A stretch of DNA of 64,000 nucleotides, from assembly GCF_020532555.1 (NCBI RefSeq), contig NZ_JAJBBR010000004.1:496001-560000 (forward strand). Reading direction: 5' to 3'. A program made the translations under genes and the position numbers. Positions 54,940 to 64,000 of this stretch are shown piece by piece; position 1 is the first letter of the stretch, and every line of letters begins with the position of its first letter. Under the pieces are notes generated by a model. That model ran no database searches, was not told the origin of the DNA, and saw nothing but the letters and a program-made list of their open reading frames with translations. The DNA is from Microvirga lenta. Lineage in GTDB: Bacteria; Pseudomonadota; Alphaproteobacteria; Rhizobiales; Beijerinckiaceae.

Positions 54940-55794
54940 ATGACATCGCAGAGGTCCATAATCACTTCGGACCTACCAGACACTCTGCCGTCGAAGCATC
55001 CTGGAGATGGAACTGCGCGGGAGGATCCTCTCTTCATCAACTCACTGGCCAAGGGCCTGAGTGTGCTGAAGGCGTTCGACGGTGATTGGGATGCTCTAGG
55101 CTTGCGGGAGATCGCGGCGCGATCCGGTATCAGCATGGGAGCAGCACAGCGCATCACGCACACTCTGGTCCGCCTCGGCTATCTGCAAAAAGATGAGAGA
55201 ACACGCCGATACCGACTCAAGGCGCGCATCCTGGACTTTGCATATCACTACCTCCATGCAAGTCCGCTTTATGAAGTTGCCATACCGTTTGTAGCCGCGG
55301 CACGAGACGAGTGCCGAGAGACTGTCAATGTCGCCGAACTCGATGGTCCGGAGGTGGTTGCCGTCATACGGATGCCGAGCCAGCGGCGCATGAATCCGAC
55401 GTCGACCATCGGACGCCGGCTGCCAGCCTTTTGCACGGCTGGCGGTCGCGCGCAGCTTGCTTGGCTTCCGGCCGATGAGCTTGCCGGCATTCTCGATCGT
55501 ACCGAGTTCCAAGCGCGGACGCCTCGAACCGTCACCGAGCGTGTCGAGGTCGAGCGTCGCTTGGCGCTTGCGCTGCAGGAGGGCTTTGCCCTCGTCGATG
55601 AAGAGGTCAATCTTGGGGAGATTGCGGTCGCCGCGCCGATCCTGGACGGCAATGGCCGTCCCTTGGCGGCCGTCGGTGTTTCGACATCTACGGCGCATTG
55701 GACCACCGATGGAGCGCGCGAACGCCTTGCCCCCGTCGTTATGGAAACGGCGCGACGGATCTCGCGCTCCCTGAGGGGCTGGAAGCCTTTCTAA
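54940..55794 (+). CDS. IclR-family transcriptional regulator
   Basis: The product is 284 aa. Winged HTH at about 35-90 (NSLAKGLSVLKAFDGDWDAL, GLREIAARSGISMGAAQRIT), then the IclR effector domain (about 110-275; TVNVAELDGPEVVAVIRMPS, AFCTAGGRAQLAWLP, EEVNLGEIAVAAPILDGNGR). ATG 54940 is preferred over an upstream TTG. Divergent from the dipeptide-type transporter, which it probably controls, with palindromes in between. Confidence 0.92.
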   Translation: MTSQRSIITSDLPDTLPSKHPGDGTAREDPLFINSLAKGLSVLKAFDGDWDALGLREIAARSGISMGAAQRITHTLVRLGYLQKDERTRRYRLKARILDFAYHYLHASPLYEVAIPFVAAARDECRETVNVAELDGPEVVAVIRMPSQRRMNPTSTIGRRLPAFCTAGGRAQLAWLPADELAGILDRTEFQARTPRTVTERVEVERRLALALQEGFALVDEEVNLGEIAVAAPILDGNGRPLAAVGVSTSTAHWTTDGARERLAPVVMETARRISRSLRGWKPF

Positions 55795-56020
55795 TCCTCT
55801 ACTGGGGCAGCCGCCATTGGAGGCTGGGCATACTTCTCAGAGAGCCTGTTGGGATGGCGTTCCGGCTGACCGACCATGTCTCATAGGTTTGCACTGACGC
55901 GTCCAGTTCGAGGCCGGTCGGTCGACAGCAAACATCCGGAATTGGGCGAAGAGCGACCTTTTCCCTGGCCGCGCTTAAAAACCGTCTTTGGCGCTTACCC
56001 GATCACCCACATCGAGTTGA
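55795..56020. other. Gap between convergent genes
   Basis: This 226-nt region between the IclR gene and the damaged GntR gene holds no clear gene or hairpin. Confidence 0.35.
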
Positions 56021-56584
56021 TCATCCGCTGAAGAGCTCCGGATGTTCGGCCTCGACACGAGGCAGAGCCCGTAAGATTTCCGTGAGATGCCGGCGCATGG
56101 CTTCGGCGGCGGCGTCCTCATCGCATGCGTCGATCGCAGCCATAATAGCCTGATACTGGTCGATCAGGGGCAGCATCGCTTCCGGGCCAGGGAGGGTGAG
56201 TTGGCAAACGCGGTCCATATGAGCCTTAATGTCCTGGATTGCCTCCCAAGCCAACGGGCAGCCGGCTCCCTCGGCAAGCGCAATATGGAAGAGCTCGTCG
56301 TAACGTTGGAACGCTGCATGGTCGTCGCGCCGTGCTGCCTGCCCCTGCATCTCGAGAAGATCGCCGATCCTTTGTCGGCTCTGCCGGTCGAAGGATACGC
56401 ACGCCCTCCGCACGACGGCGGTCTCAATCGCCTCACGAACGAAACGGGCCTCCATCATCTTCCGGACTGAGATCTTTACGACCACCGTTCCGCGCTGTGG
56501 CTGGATTTCCACCAAGCGGGTTCGAGCTAAGCCGATAAGCGCCTCCCTGACCGGCTGGCGCGAGACCCCATGGCGCTCTATCCG
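56021..56584 (-). pseudogene. Damaged GntR/FCD regulator lacking its N terminus
   Basis: The frame from the winged-HTH recognition helix to the C terminus is intact: RHGVSRQPVREALIGLARTR, the wing PQRGTVVVKIS, then a full FCD domain ending HPELFSG. Upstream, where the first ~45 residues of the HTH should be, this frame gives unrelated sequence and runs antisense into kduD with no ribosome site. In a second frame ATG 56654 gives a piece (IPASAIQEMD) that would align with the missing HTH part if 4 codons' worth of sequence were lost or a frameshift undone. It is paralogous to the GntR at 21.8 kb. Probably inactive; the divergent kduD and kdgF are likely its former targets. Confidence 0.65.
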
Positions 56585-56636
56585 GCGGATCCATTTCCTG
56601 GATTGCGGATGCTGGGATACTTCTTTGTGTCCGCGA

Positions 56637-56655
56637 CATGGATATGGTGTCCATG
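56637..56655. promoter_or_regulatory. Inverted repeat upstream of kduD
   Basis: CATGGATATGGTGTCCATG (6-bp arms, 7-nt spacer) lies 23 nt before the kduD start, between it and the GntR remnant. Candidate operator for a GntR-family protein. Confidence 0.4.
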
Positions 56656-56677
56656 GAAATACTGCGAGAGTGCCGCG

Positions 56678-57436
56678 ATGACGATCCCCTTCGATTTGAC
56701 AGGCAAGACTGCTATCGTGACCGGAGCCAATACAGGGCTCGGTCAGGCCATTTCCGTGGCGCTGGCGGAGGCCGGTGCCACGATTGTAGCCGTTGGCCGC
56801 TCGGCCATGGACGAAACGGAGCGCCGGTGCCGCGACGTGGGCGCACGATTCCACAGTGTTCAGGCCGACCTGTCGAGTCTCGAACCCATTGAACGCATTG
56901 TGGCCGAGGGTGCCGAGGTGGGCGGGCGCATCGATATTCTAATCAACAATGCCGGCATTATCAGGCGCGCCGATGCCATCGATTTCAGCGAAAAAGACTG
57001 GGATGATGTGATGAATATCAATCTCAAGTCCACCTTCTTCCTATCTCAGGCCGTAGCGCGGCGGATGCTCGCCGATGGTGCTGGCGGCAAGATCATCAAC
57101 ATCGCTTCACTTCTGTCCTTCCAGGGCGGAATCCGTATTCCGTCGTACACCGCGAGTAAAAGCGGACTTGCGGGTCTCACACGCCTGCTCGCCTGCGAAT
57201 GGGCCGCGAAGGGCATCAATGTGAATGCCATCGCGCCGGGTTATTTTATCACCAACAACACCGAAGCCCTTCGCAACGATCCAAAACGGAGCAGTGACAT
57301 TCTCGCGCGAATTCCTGCCGGACGCTGGGGCGATCCGGCCGACCTTGGCGGTGCAGCCGTGTTTCTGGCGTCCTCGGCGGCAGATTACATCCATGGCGTC
57401 ATTCTGCCCGTGGACGGCGGCTGGCTCGCACGCTGA
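56678..57436 (+). CDS. kduD: 2-dehydro-3-deoxy-D-gluconate 5-dehydrogenase (KduD)
   Basis: The product is 252 aa, a classical SDR. NAD motif AIVTGANTGLGQAIS, NNAG motif LINNAGIIRRADAI, active site S...YTASK (IINIASLLSFQGG, IPSYTASKSG) and the KduD-typical PGYFITNNTEALR and IPAGRWGDPADLGGAAVFLA. It interconverts 2-keto-3-deoxygluconate and 3-deoxy-D-glycero-2,5-hexodiulosonate in breakdown of unsaturated uronates from pectin. GAGAG precedes ATG 56678. kdgF follows by 18 nt. Confidence 0.94.
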   Translation: MTIPFDLTGKTAIVTGANTGLGQAISVALAEAGATIVAVGRSAMDETERRCRDVGARFHSVQADLSSLEPIERIVAEGAEVGGRIDILINNAGIIRRADAIDFSEKDWDDVMNINLKSTFFLSQAVARRMLADGAGGKIINIASLLSFQGGIRIPSYTASKSGLAGLTRLLACEWAAKGINVNAIAPGYFITNNTEALRNDPKRSSDILARIPAGRWGDPADLGGAAVFLASSAADYIHGVILPVDGGWLAR

Positions 57437-57454
57437 ACCAGGTCTGGAGGAGCG

Positions 57455-57808
57455 ATGAACCGCAAAGACCAGACCTTCGCATTCGACAGCAATCTCGACT
57501 GGGAACCAGCTGGGGAGGGTATCCGACGCAAGGTGCTGACATACGATGCTGGCGTGATGATGGTCCGTGTGGCCTTTGAGGCCGGGGCCTTAGGTGCGCT
57601 TCACTCCCATTCTCACATCCAGTGCAGCTTGGTCGAAGAGGGAGTTTTCGACATCACCATTGCCGGTCGCACTGAGCGACTGAGGCGCGGTGACAGCTTC
57701 CTGGTCCCATCCAACGCTGTTCACGGTGCCGTAGCAGTTGAAGCAGGCATTCTCGTCGATGTGTTCACGCCGATGCGGGAAGACTTTGTTGGCGGACCTC
57801 CAGCATGA
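57455..57808 (+). CDS. kdgF: Cupin protein, KdgF-like uronate linearisation enzyme
   Basis: The product is 117 aa with GGAGGAG before the ATG. It is a single cupin: metal motif GALHSHSHIQCSLVEEGVFD and the second motif VPSNAVHGAVAVEAG, with LRRGDSFLVP between. In characterised homologues KdgF opens the ring of 4,5-unsaturated galacturonate to a linear keto-sugar. Its position right after kduD makes this role much more likely than another cupin function. Confidence 0.85.
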   Translation: MNRKDQTFAFDSNLDWEPAGEGIRRKVLTYDAGVMMVRVAFEAGALGALHSHSHIQCSLVEEGVFDITIAGRTERLRRGDSFLVPSNAVHGAVAVEAGILVDVFTPMREDFVGGPPA

Positions 57809-57897
57809 ATCGCCGTCTGCCTCGCCGAAGCTCTCCTAGGGGCTCGAAGGTGTCGTTTGCCGCCAACTCTAACTGGTAAGTCTATGGTTTCGGGAGC

Positions 57898-57923
57898 GTT
57901 GCCCTAGCAGCCCGGCGGGCAAC
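57898..57923. terminator. Hairpin between kdgF and the PfkB kinase
   Basis: A perfect 7-bp repeat (GTTGCCC / GGGCAAC) with a 12-nt GC-rich loop lies between these convergent genes. No T-run; weak-to-moderate terminator candidate. Confidence 0.35.
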
Positions 57924-57961
57924 AGAGGTTTGGCTTGCAGGTGCACTCAGAGCGCACCTCG

Positions 57962-58854
57962 TTAGGATAAACGTGGTGGGGCTCCGCCTGCCGATTGGAC
58001 GGAGCGGGCGCCCGCTTCAATTCCGGCCGCCAAGCTTCTGTTGAGATCTGAGGTTCTGAGCCAAGAATGCAGGAAGCCAGCATTGAATGCATCACCTGCT
58101 CCTGTGGTATCGACCACGTTGACCGGGAGCGCTTCGGCCGAGATACAGCTCGATCCGTAAGAGGCGATTGCGCCGTATTCACCACGCTTTAGTACAACCA
58201 GTGGAAATGTCTCCTGTAGGCTGCGCAGGATAGCCTCCGCTGAGCTTTCTCCGGTCAGCGCTTTGCCTTCCTCGACATTCGGGAGAAAGATGTCGACCCC
58301 TCTGCAAAGCTCGAAGAAGTCTGCATCTCGACGGATCAACTGATCATCCCAACTCGGGTCGAGCGAAACCGTTAGACCGAGGTTCCGGGCTATGGTGATC
58401 ACATCCGGGCTGTCCTTGAGGGTGGCAAATTCTGCGATGTGCAGATGGGCGATATCACGCGCCGAGAGAGCTTGCTCCAAGGTAGAAGGTCGGGAGCCAC
58501 CAGCGCGCCGGGACACGAAGGCTCTTTCCCCGCCCTTGACCAGGGCGACTGTAGGCTGCGGACCAGCATCGCCCGAGCGCTCCACAAAGGACAGGTCGAT
58601 CCCGCTGGCCTCGAGCTCAGGGTCGAGGCTTCTCGATAAAGGGTCGGTTCCCAGGCGGGTGAGGAGTGCTGCCGGGCGGCCGAGAGAGGCAAGATGGGCC
58701 GCCGTAATATAGGCTCCGCCTCCAGCCGCGATCGTCACATCCTGTGCAAAGCGCTCTCGACCGAGCACGGGCATCTCAGACAGGCCCGTGAAAATGATGT
58801 CGCAATAGGTCCGACCAAGGCACGCGACCTTGCTGGGTATCAAGGGCATTCCGC

Positions 58855-58858
<4 letters not shown>
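57962..58858 (-). CDS. PfkB-family carbohydrate kinase
   Basis: The product is 298 aa. Family motifs: AAGGGAYITAAHLASLGRPA (substrate pocket), and VNVVDTTGAGDAFNAGF with the catalytic Asp and anion hole. It phosphorylates a sugar or sugar acid with ATP. It is the last gene of the ABC/ArgH-like operon, its ATG overlapping the ATPase stop by 4 nt. A 2-keto-3-deoxygluconate kinase role is possible given kduD/kdgF next door, but the operon suggests a kinase for the sugar released from the imported compound. Confidence 0.85.
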
Positions 58859-59924
<1,066 letters not shown>

Positions 59925-59925
<1 letters not shown>

Positions 59926-61439
59926 TAACGGTCTCCGAGAAGTGCGGTGAAACGGGTTTGGAGATCCTGCGCCGACGCTTGGGCACGTTGAGCCGCCTCC
60001 TGGATGCGGCTCCGCATGCCAGAGATTTCCTGATTGTATCCGGCAATCGCATGGGACAACGCTCCTGGGGCCGGTCCGCCGAACCTGTCGCGAACAGCGA
60101 CGAAGTTCTCCGGCGAGACGATCTCGGCGAACTGGGCAACGTCGATTGTCGTCTGTCGCTTCGCGCAGCGTTCGAAAGCCTCCCGGAAGGTCTCATAGCC
60201 GTCGACCGCGATTTCTCCCCCGATGGCAACGACGGAGCGGGAGACTTCCGCTGCGATCTCGTGCGCTTCACGGAACGAAAGTCCCTCACGGCGCACCAAG
60301 CTGTCGGCGAGTTCTGTCACAGTGATACAGCTGCGGCGGATGTTTTGGCGAACCCTGTCGGGATTGATGCGCAGAGCCGGGATGAGGGCCGTGATCAGGT
60401 CGAGGACACGCCCACCGCTCTCGAAGGCGCCATAACCGAAGCTCTGGCTCTCACCCTCACTGTCGTTCATGTCCGTAAAGGGCGTGTTATGCATGATCGT
60501 GAGCATGGCCTGCGCCCGCCCGATGGTCTGCGATGCGAGGTGCCGCATGTGCTCGATGGGAACGGGATTGCGCTTTTGCGGCATGATCGAGCTGATCTGC
60601 ACGAAGGCATTGGGAACGTAGACTTGGCCCACTTCGAAACTTGCCCAGAACTGCAGATCCTGGATGAGCCGGCCAAGATGCAGGAAGATCAGTTCGATCG
60701 AGGAATAAGTCGAGGTGATGTAGTCTATGGATGCAATGCACCCATAAGAGTTCTGCAGCGGACGACTGAAGCCGAGGAGGTGGGCCATGAGGTCCCTGTC
60801 GATGGGAAAGCCGCTCGTGGTGATGGCGGCTGCTCCCATGGGGCTGCGGTCGACGATGTCACGGGCGGCCTCCAGTCGGGCGATATCGCGCAGCAGGGTT
60901 TCCAGAACGGCGGAGAGGTAATGGCCGAAGACCGTCGGCTGTGCCGGCTGCCCATGGGTGTAGGCGACGATCAACGTGCTGCTTTCCCGCTCCGCCACCG
61001 ATGCAAGGGTCTCGGCCAATCGTACCAAGCGTTCCAGCAAGGGATCGATCCGCTGCTTGAGACCTATCTTGAACAGGGTATGATCGATATCGTTGCGGGA
61101 GCGGGCCGTGTGGAGACGTCCCGCGAGATCAGGGCCCAAGCGGGCGCGGAGCTCCTTCTCGATCAGAAAAAAGAAGTCCTCCACTTCACCGGTATAGGTC
61201 AAAGTGCTCACATCGACCTCGCGGTCGATGGCATCGAGAGCCTGGGCTATGGGCCGAGCCTGCTCGATTGTCAGGATTCCGGTGTCATGGAGCATGACAA
61301 GGTGAGCCCGATCGATGCGGCGAAATCCCTCCACATGATGATCCTTCGCCCCGTCGAAGAGTGGGCGAAGGACGGTTTCCTTGTAGACCGGATCCGGAAA
61401 TACGGAGGTGTCACTGAAAGTGCCGGTAGCCATTGGCAT
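59925..61439 (-). CDS. Argininosuccinate lyase-like enzyme in a sugar ABC operon
   Basis: The product is 504 aa; canonical ArgH is about 460. The fumarase/aspartase superfamily signature regions are present: LHTARSRNDIDHTL (about 109-122), AYTHGQPAQPTVFG (about 159-172; usual ArgH reads THLQ.AQP) and the mobile loop ISSIMPQKRNPVPIEHM (about 282-298; usual MPQKKNPD). The substitutions and the extra C-terminal helix (about 450-504) suggest a substrate other than argininosuccinate. It is coupled on both sides by 1-nt overlaps to ABC genes. Such lyases release fumarate from an N- or S-linked succinyl group; relatives such as EDDS lyase act on non-arginine substrates. The substrate here is unknown. 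Confidence 0.85.
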
Positions 61440-62296
61440 TAGCCTTTAAGTCCCGCCAGCATCACCCCTCGGACGATGTAGCGTTGAAGGATCAGGAAGA
61501 TGATGAGGGTCGGGAGGGTCGCGATGCTCGCGCCTGTCATGATCTTCTCCCACTGGATGGACTGCTCTACCGCGAAGCTGGAGAGGCCTACAGGGAGAGT
61601 GTAGAGATCGGCGCTCGTCGTCACGATAAGCGGCCAAAAGAAAGCCGTCCAATTGCCCAGGAAAGTAAAGATCGCGAGCGCTGACAGGGCAGGGGTCACC
61701 AGCGGCATGGCGATTTTCCACCAGATAGTGAACTCGTTGAGCCCGTCTATTCTCGCTGCCTCCAGGAAGTCGTCCGGCACGCCTTCGAAGAACTGTTTCA
61801 TCAGGAAAGTGCCGAAGGCTGTCATCATGCCTGGGAACATGATGCCCCAGTAGCTGTCCAGCCATCCGAACTGGCTGGCCATGAGATACCAAGGCAGTAC
61901 CAGCATCTCGGTCGGAATCATGAGAGTGGATAGAATCGCGACGAAGACGAGATACCGGCCACGGAACCGAAACTTCGCCAACGTGTAGCCGACCAGACTG
62001 TCGAAAAAAACGTTCGAGACGGTGACGATAACCGCCACGATCATCGAGTTGACGAACCAGCGCGTGAAGCGGCCGTCGCCCAGAATTTCAATGTAGTTGT
62101 CGAACGTCGGTGATTGCGGGATCACTCGCAGATCGTAGACCTGCGAGGCATCCTTGAGAGACGTCGACAGCATGAAGAGGAGCGGCGTCACCATGATCAT
62201 GCCGCCGATCAACAGGAGCGTCCAAGCGATAATTCTGCCGGGCCTGATCCGGGGCATGGGCAGACCTTGGGAGGAGGATGCGGAAGCTCTCATCAC
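61439..62296 (-). CDS. Sugar ABC transporter permease (MalG type)
   Basis: The product is 285 aa with six helices. Coupling loop PDDFLEAARIDGLNEFTIWW is standard for CUT1 sugar importers; PTEMLVLPWYLMASQFGWLD is also typical. Overlaps MalF by 4 nt and the ArgH-like gene by 1 nt (TAATG). Confidence 0.94.
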   Translation of the reverse strand: MMRASASSSQGLPMPRIRPGRIIAWTLLLIGGMIMVTPLLFMLSTSLKDASQVYDLRVIPQSPTFDNYIEILGDGRFTRWFVNSMIVAVIVTVSNVFFDSLVGYTLAKFRFRGRYLVFVAILSTLMIPTEMLVLPWYLMASQFGWLDSYWGIMFPGMMTAFGTFLMKQFFEGVPDDFLEAARIDGLNEFTIWWKIAMPLVTPALSALAIFTFLGNWTAFFWPLIVTTSADLYTLPVGLSSFAVEQSIQWEKIMTGASIATLPTLIIFLILQRYIVRGVMLAGLKG

Positions 62297-63219
62297 CGGT
62301 CTCTCATGATGCGCAGTTGAACAAGGGAGATCACAAGCAGGATCAGGAATAGAACCACCGTCTGAGCGGCCGCATATCCCATTTCGTAGGAGCTGAAAGC
62401 CGTCTGATAGATCATCAGGACGAGGGGCTTGGTCGAATTGAGGGGGCCGCCGGGATCGTTCGTATTGATATTGTAGACTTGGTCGAAGATGCGCAGGAAA
62501 CCGATAGACGAGAACACGACCAGGAAAACCAAAGTTGGCTTGAGCAGCGGAAGGGTGATCTTTCGCAGGATTGCACCCTCTGAGAGGCCGTCGATGCGCG
62601 CGGCCTCATAATAGGTAACGGGAATCGCCCGCAGGCCGGCGAGAAAGATGATGATCTGGAAACCCAGACCTGCCCAAACTGCGGGCGCGAGCACGGCCGG
62701 CAGCGCCTGCGAGGTCGAGCGAAGGAAGGGCTGCTGGGGGATGCCGAAGCTTGAAAGAATATCGTTTATCACGCCGATAGGGACCGGCTGGTAGAACCAG
62801 CGCCAGACCCACGCCATCGCGGCTGCCGTCGTGAGGAACGGAAGAAAGTACAGGGCGCGGATGAACGAGTGCATGAACCGCACCCGGTCGAGATAATAGG
62901 CCACGACGAACGAGATCAGCAGGCTGATCGGCGTGCCCAGAATCAGATACATGAAGGTGTTGCGGAATACCTGCCAGAAGAGGGGATCCGCAAACAGCCT
63001 CTTATAGTTCTCCAATCCAACGAAGGTGGCAGGCCGCGTGATAGTCCAGTCCGTGATCGAGAGGTAGAAAGCCTGAAAGGTCGGCCAGAAGCGGATCACG
63101 GCATAGAAGATCAGCGGAACCGCGAGGAAACCCCACGCCCATATCACCTGTTTCTGGCCGAGGCTCATCCTCGACCAGAGGCCGCCTGAGGCGGCCTCTC
63201 GATGTGCGATAGCGGACAT
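62293..63219 (-). CDS. Sugar ABC transporter permease (MalF type)
   Basis: The product is 308 aa with six helices. Coupling loop PVTYYEAARIDGLSEGAILR, and the family's RALYFLPFLTTAAAMAWVWR. N-terminal cytoplasmic stretch of about 28 residues. Begins 26 nt after the binding-protein stop. Confidence 0.94.
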   Translation of the reverse strand: MSAIAHREAASGGLWSRMSLGQKQVIWAWGFLAVPLIFYAVIRFWPTFQAFYLSITDWTITRPATFVGLENYKRLFADPLFWQVFRNTFMYLILGTPISLLISFVVAYYLDRVRFMHSFIRALYFLPFLTTAAAMAWVWRWFYQPVPIGVINDILSSFGIPQQPFLRSTSQALPAVLAPAVWAGLGFQIIIFLAGLRAIPVTYYEAARIDGLSEGAILRKITLPLLKPTLVFLVVFSSIGFLRIFDQVYNINTNDPGGPLNSTKPLVLMIYQTAFSSYEMGYAAAQTVVLFLILLVISLVQLRIMRDR

Positions 63220-63245
63220 TGGTTTGATCCCCGCGAGCTTCCGGC

Positions 63246-64000
63246 TTAGCGCTTGGCGCGGTCGATGATCGCCTGTTCGGCTTCGGCTGCCTTGGCGAGC
63301 GAAGTCTTCGGATCCTCGCCACCGATCAGGACGCGGTTGGTCATATCGATGGTCACTTGCCGCTGGGCCGCTTCGTCCTTGAACATGGTCGTATGGGCAT
63401 ATTCAAGACCTTTGAGGAACGGGCCATAGACCGGGTGAGCGATGTTCTCAGGAGTGAGAGCCGCGGCGCGGCGTGCCGGCAGCTCGCCCACTACCTCCAT
63501 CCAAATCTTCATGGCTTCGGGCGATGAGACATAGGCCAGGAACTTCTCCGCTGCCGCGAGCTTCTCGCCCTCTGCCTTCGTGGTGATCGCGTTGGCGAAA
63601 TAGCTCGCGTAGTTGCTGCGCACGCCCTGAGCATTGGCCGGGAGCTCGACCACGCCCCATTCAAAGCCCTTGATCGTGTTGAAGGAGCCCAGCCGGAAGG
63701 TGCCGTCGATAGTCATGGCGGCTAGGCCTGCCCGGAAAGCGGCCTGACCCTCGTCCATAAAGCCGACTTGACCCACCTTGTGCTTCTTCTGGAGGTCCGT
63801 GTAGAAGGTCAGTGCCTTTAGGCCGGCTTCGCCGTTGTAGGCAACTTTCGTGTCGTTCTCCGTATAGGGAACACCGCCGAACTGCCGGATCAGCACTTCG
63901 CGCCACCATTGGTGATCCTGTCCACCCATATCGAGCGTCATGCCGGCGGAGATGATATTGCCGCTGCTATCGCGCTTGGTGGTCTTCTCGGCCGCAGTGA
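63246..64000 (-). CDS. Sugar ABC substrate-binding protein, 5' end cut by window
   Basis: This partial gene runs off the right edge; about 251 codons of its C-terminal part are visible. Family 1 binding-protein (CUT1) features: DEGQAAFRAGLAAMTIDGTF, EKFLAYVSSPEAMKIWMEVV, GELPARRAAAL. The N-terminal part and signal peptide lie outside. It is the first gene of the operon and captures the compound passed to MalFG; ligand unknown. Confidence 0.93.
   Translation of the reverse strand, partial: TAAEKTTKRDSSGNIISAGMTLDMGGQDHQWWREVLIRQFGGVPYTENDTKVAYNGEAGLKALTFYTDLQKKHKVGQVGFMDEGQAAFRAGLAAMTIDGTFRLGSFNTIKGFEWGVVELPANAQGVRSNYASYFANAITTKAEGEKLAAAEKFLAYVSSPEAMKIWMEVVGELPARRAAALTPENIAHPVYGPFLKGLEYAHTTMFKDEAAQRQVTIDMTNRVLIGGEDPKTSLAKAAEAEQAIIDRAKR

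Noticed and set aside
59958..61442. 494-codon plus-strand open frame antisense to the ArgH-like gene
   Set aside because: High GC keeps the opposite frame open; its translation has no family features and no ribosome site, while the minus-strand gene has clear lyase signatures.

Overview
The window looks like a chromosomal segment of a high-GC alphaproteobacterium of the Hyphomicrobiales (Rhizobiales). The best fit is the Methylobacteriaceae, perhaps Microvirga or a relative. This rests on the style of the FCD-type GntR regulators, the TRAP and ABC sugar-acid transporters, the BjaI-like LuxI synthase and several small Rhizobiales-style hypothetical proteins; no 16S or marker gene is present to prove it. 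I saw no rRNA, tRNA, CRISPR array, intact insertion sequence, phage module or replication origin.

Layout. 0-6.6 kb is signalling: a PAS-PAS-PAS-REC-LuxR regulator, a membrane-anchored sigma-70 region 1.1-like protein, a periplasmic histidine phosphatase, a luxR-luxI quorum-sensing pair with a lux-box-like dyad and a small companion gene, and an XRE regulator. 6.8-10.8 kb carries ilvD and an SbmA/BacA-like fused ABC transporter broken by an in-frame TGA. 11.5-14 kb carries a sugar-acid dehydratase (L-arabinonate dehydratase-like) and an RraA-family protein. 14.9-29.6 kb is a hexuronate catabolic island: GntR / TRAP transporter (dctPQM) / uxaA, then gntR-uxuA divergent from uxaC / four-gene ABC importer / uxuB. 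29.7-34.4 kb has a DUF1194 protein, an HtrA-like pseudoprotease without a recognisable catalytic triad, the pseudouridine genes psuK-psuG and a small HTH protein. 34.4-38.1 kb is a lower-GC patch of small membrane and unknown proteins, clustered palindromes and an RND-transporter fragment, so it looks like accessory DNA. 38.2-49.1 kb is housekeeping and envelope: serA, a quinone oxidoreductase, DedA, a PQQ sugar dehydrogenase, an EEP nuclease/phosphatase, an LPG-synthase-like membrane protein, a phospholipase D, a LysM protein, an L,D-transpeptidase and argE. 49.2-55.8 kb is a dipeptide-type ABC transporter with a divergent IclR regulator. 55.8-64.0 kb holds kduD-kdgF beside a damaged gntR, and a tightly overlapping operon of a carbohydrate ABC importer, an argininosuccinate-lyase-like enzyme, the ABC ATPase and a PfkB sugar kinase.

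How the genes work together. UxaC isomerises glucuronate and galacturonate. UxuB reduces fructuronate to mannonate and UxuA dehydrates it; UxaA dehydrates altronate; both routes give 2-keto-3-deoxygluconate (KDG). No UxaB or KDG aldolase is visible; the PfkB kinase at 58 kb is a possible KDG kinase. KdgF and KduD add the unsaturated-uronate branch from pectin, so the window points to a plant- or soil-associated bacterium using pectin and uronates. The most unusual locus is the ArgH-like lyase translationally coupled inside a sugar ABC operon with a sugar kinase. It may form an undescribed pathway for a nitrogen-linked sugar or amino-acid adduct, but the substrate cannot be read from sequence alone.
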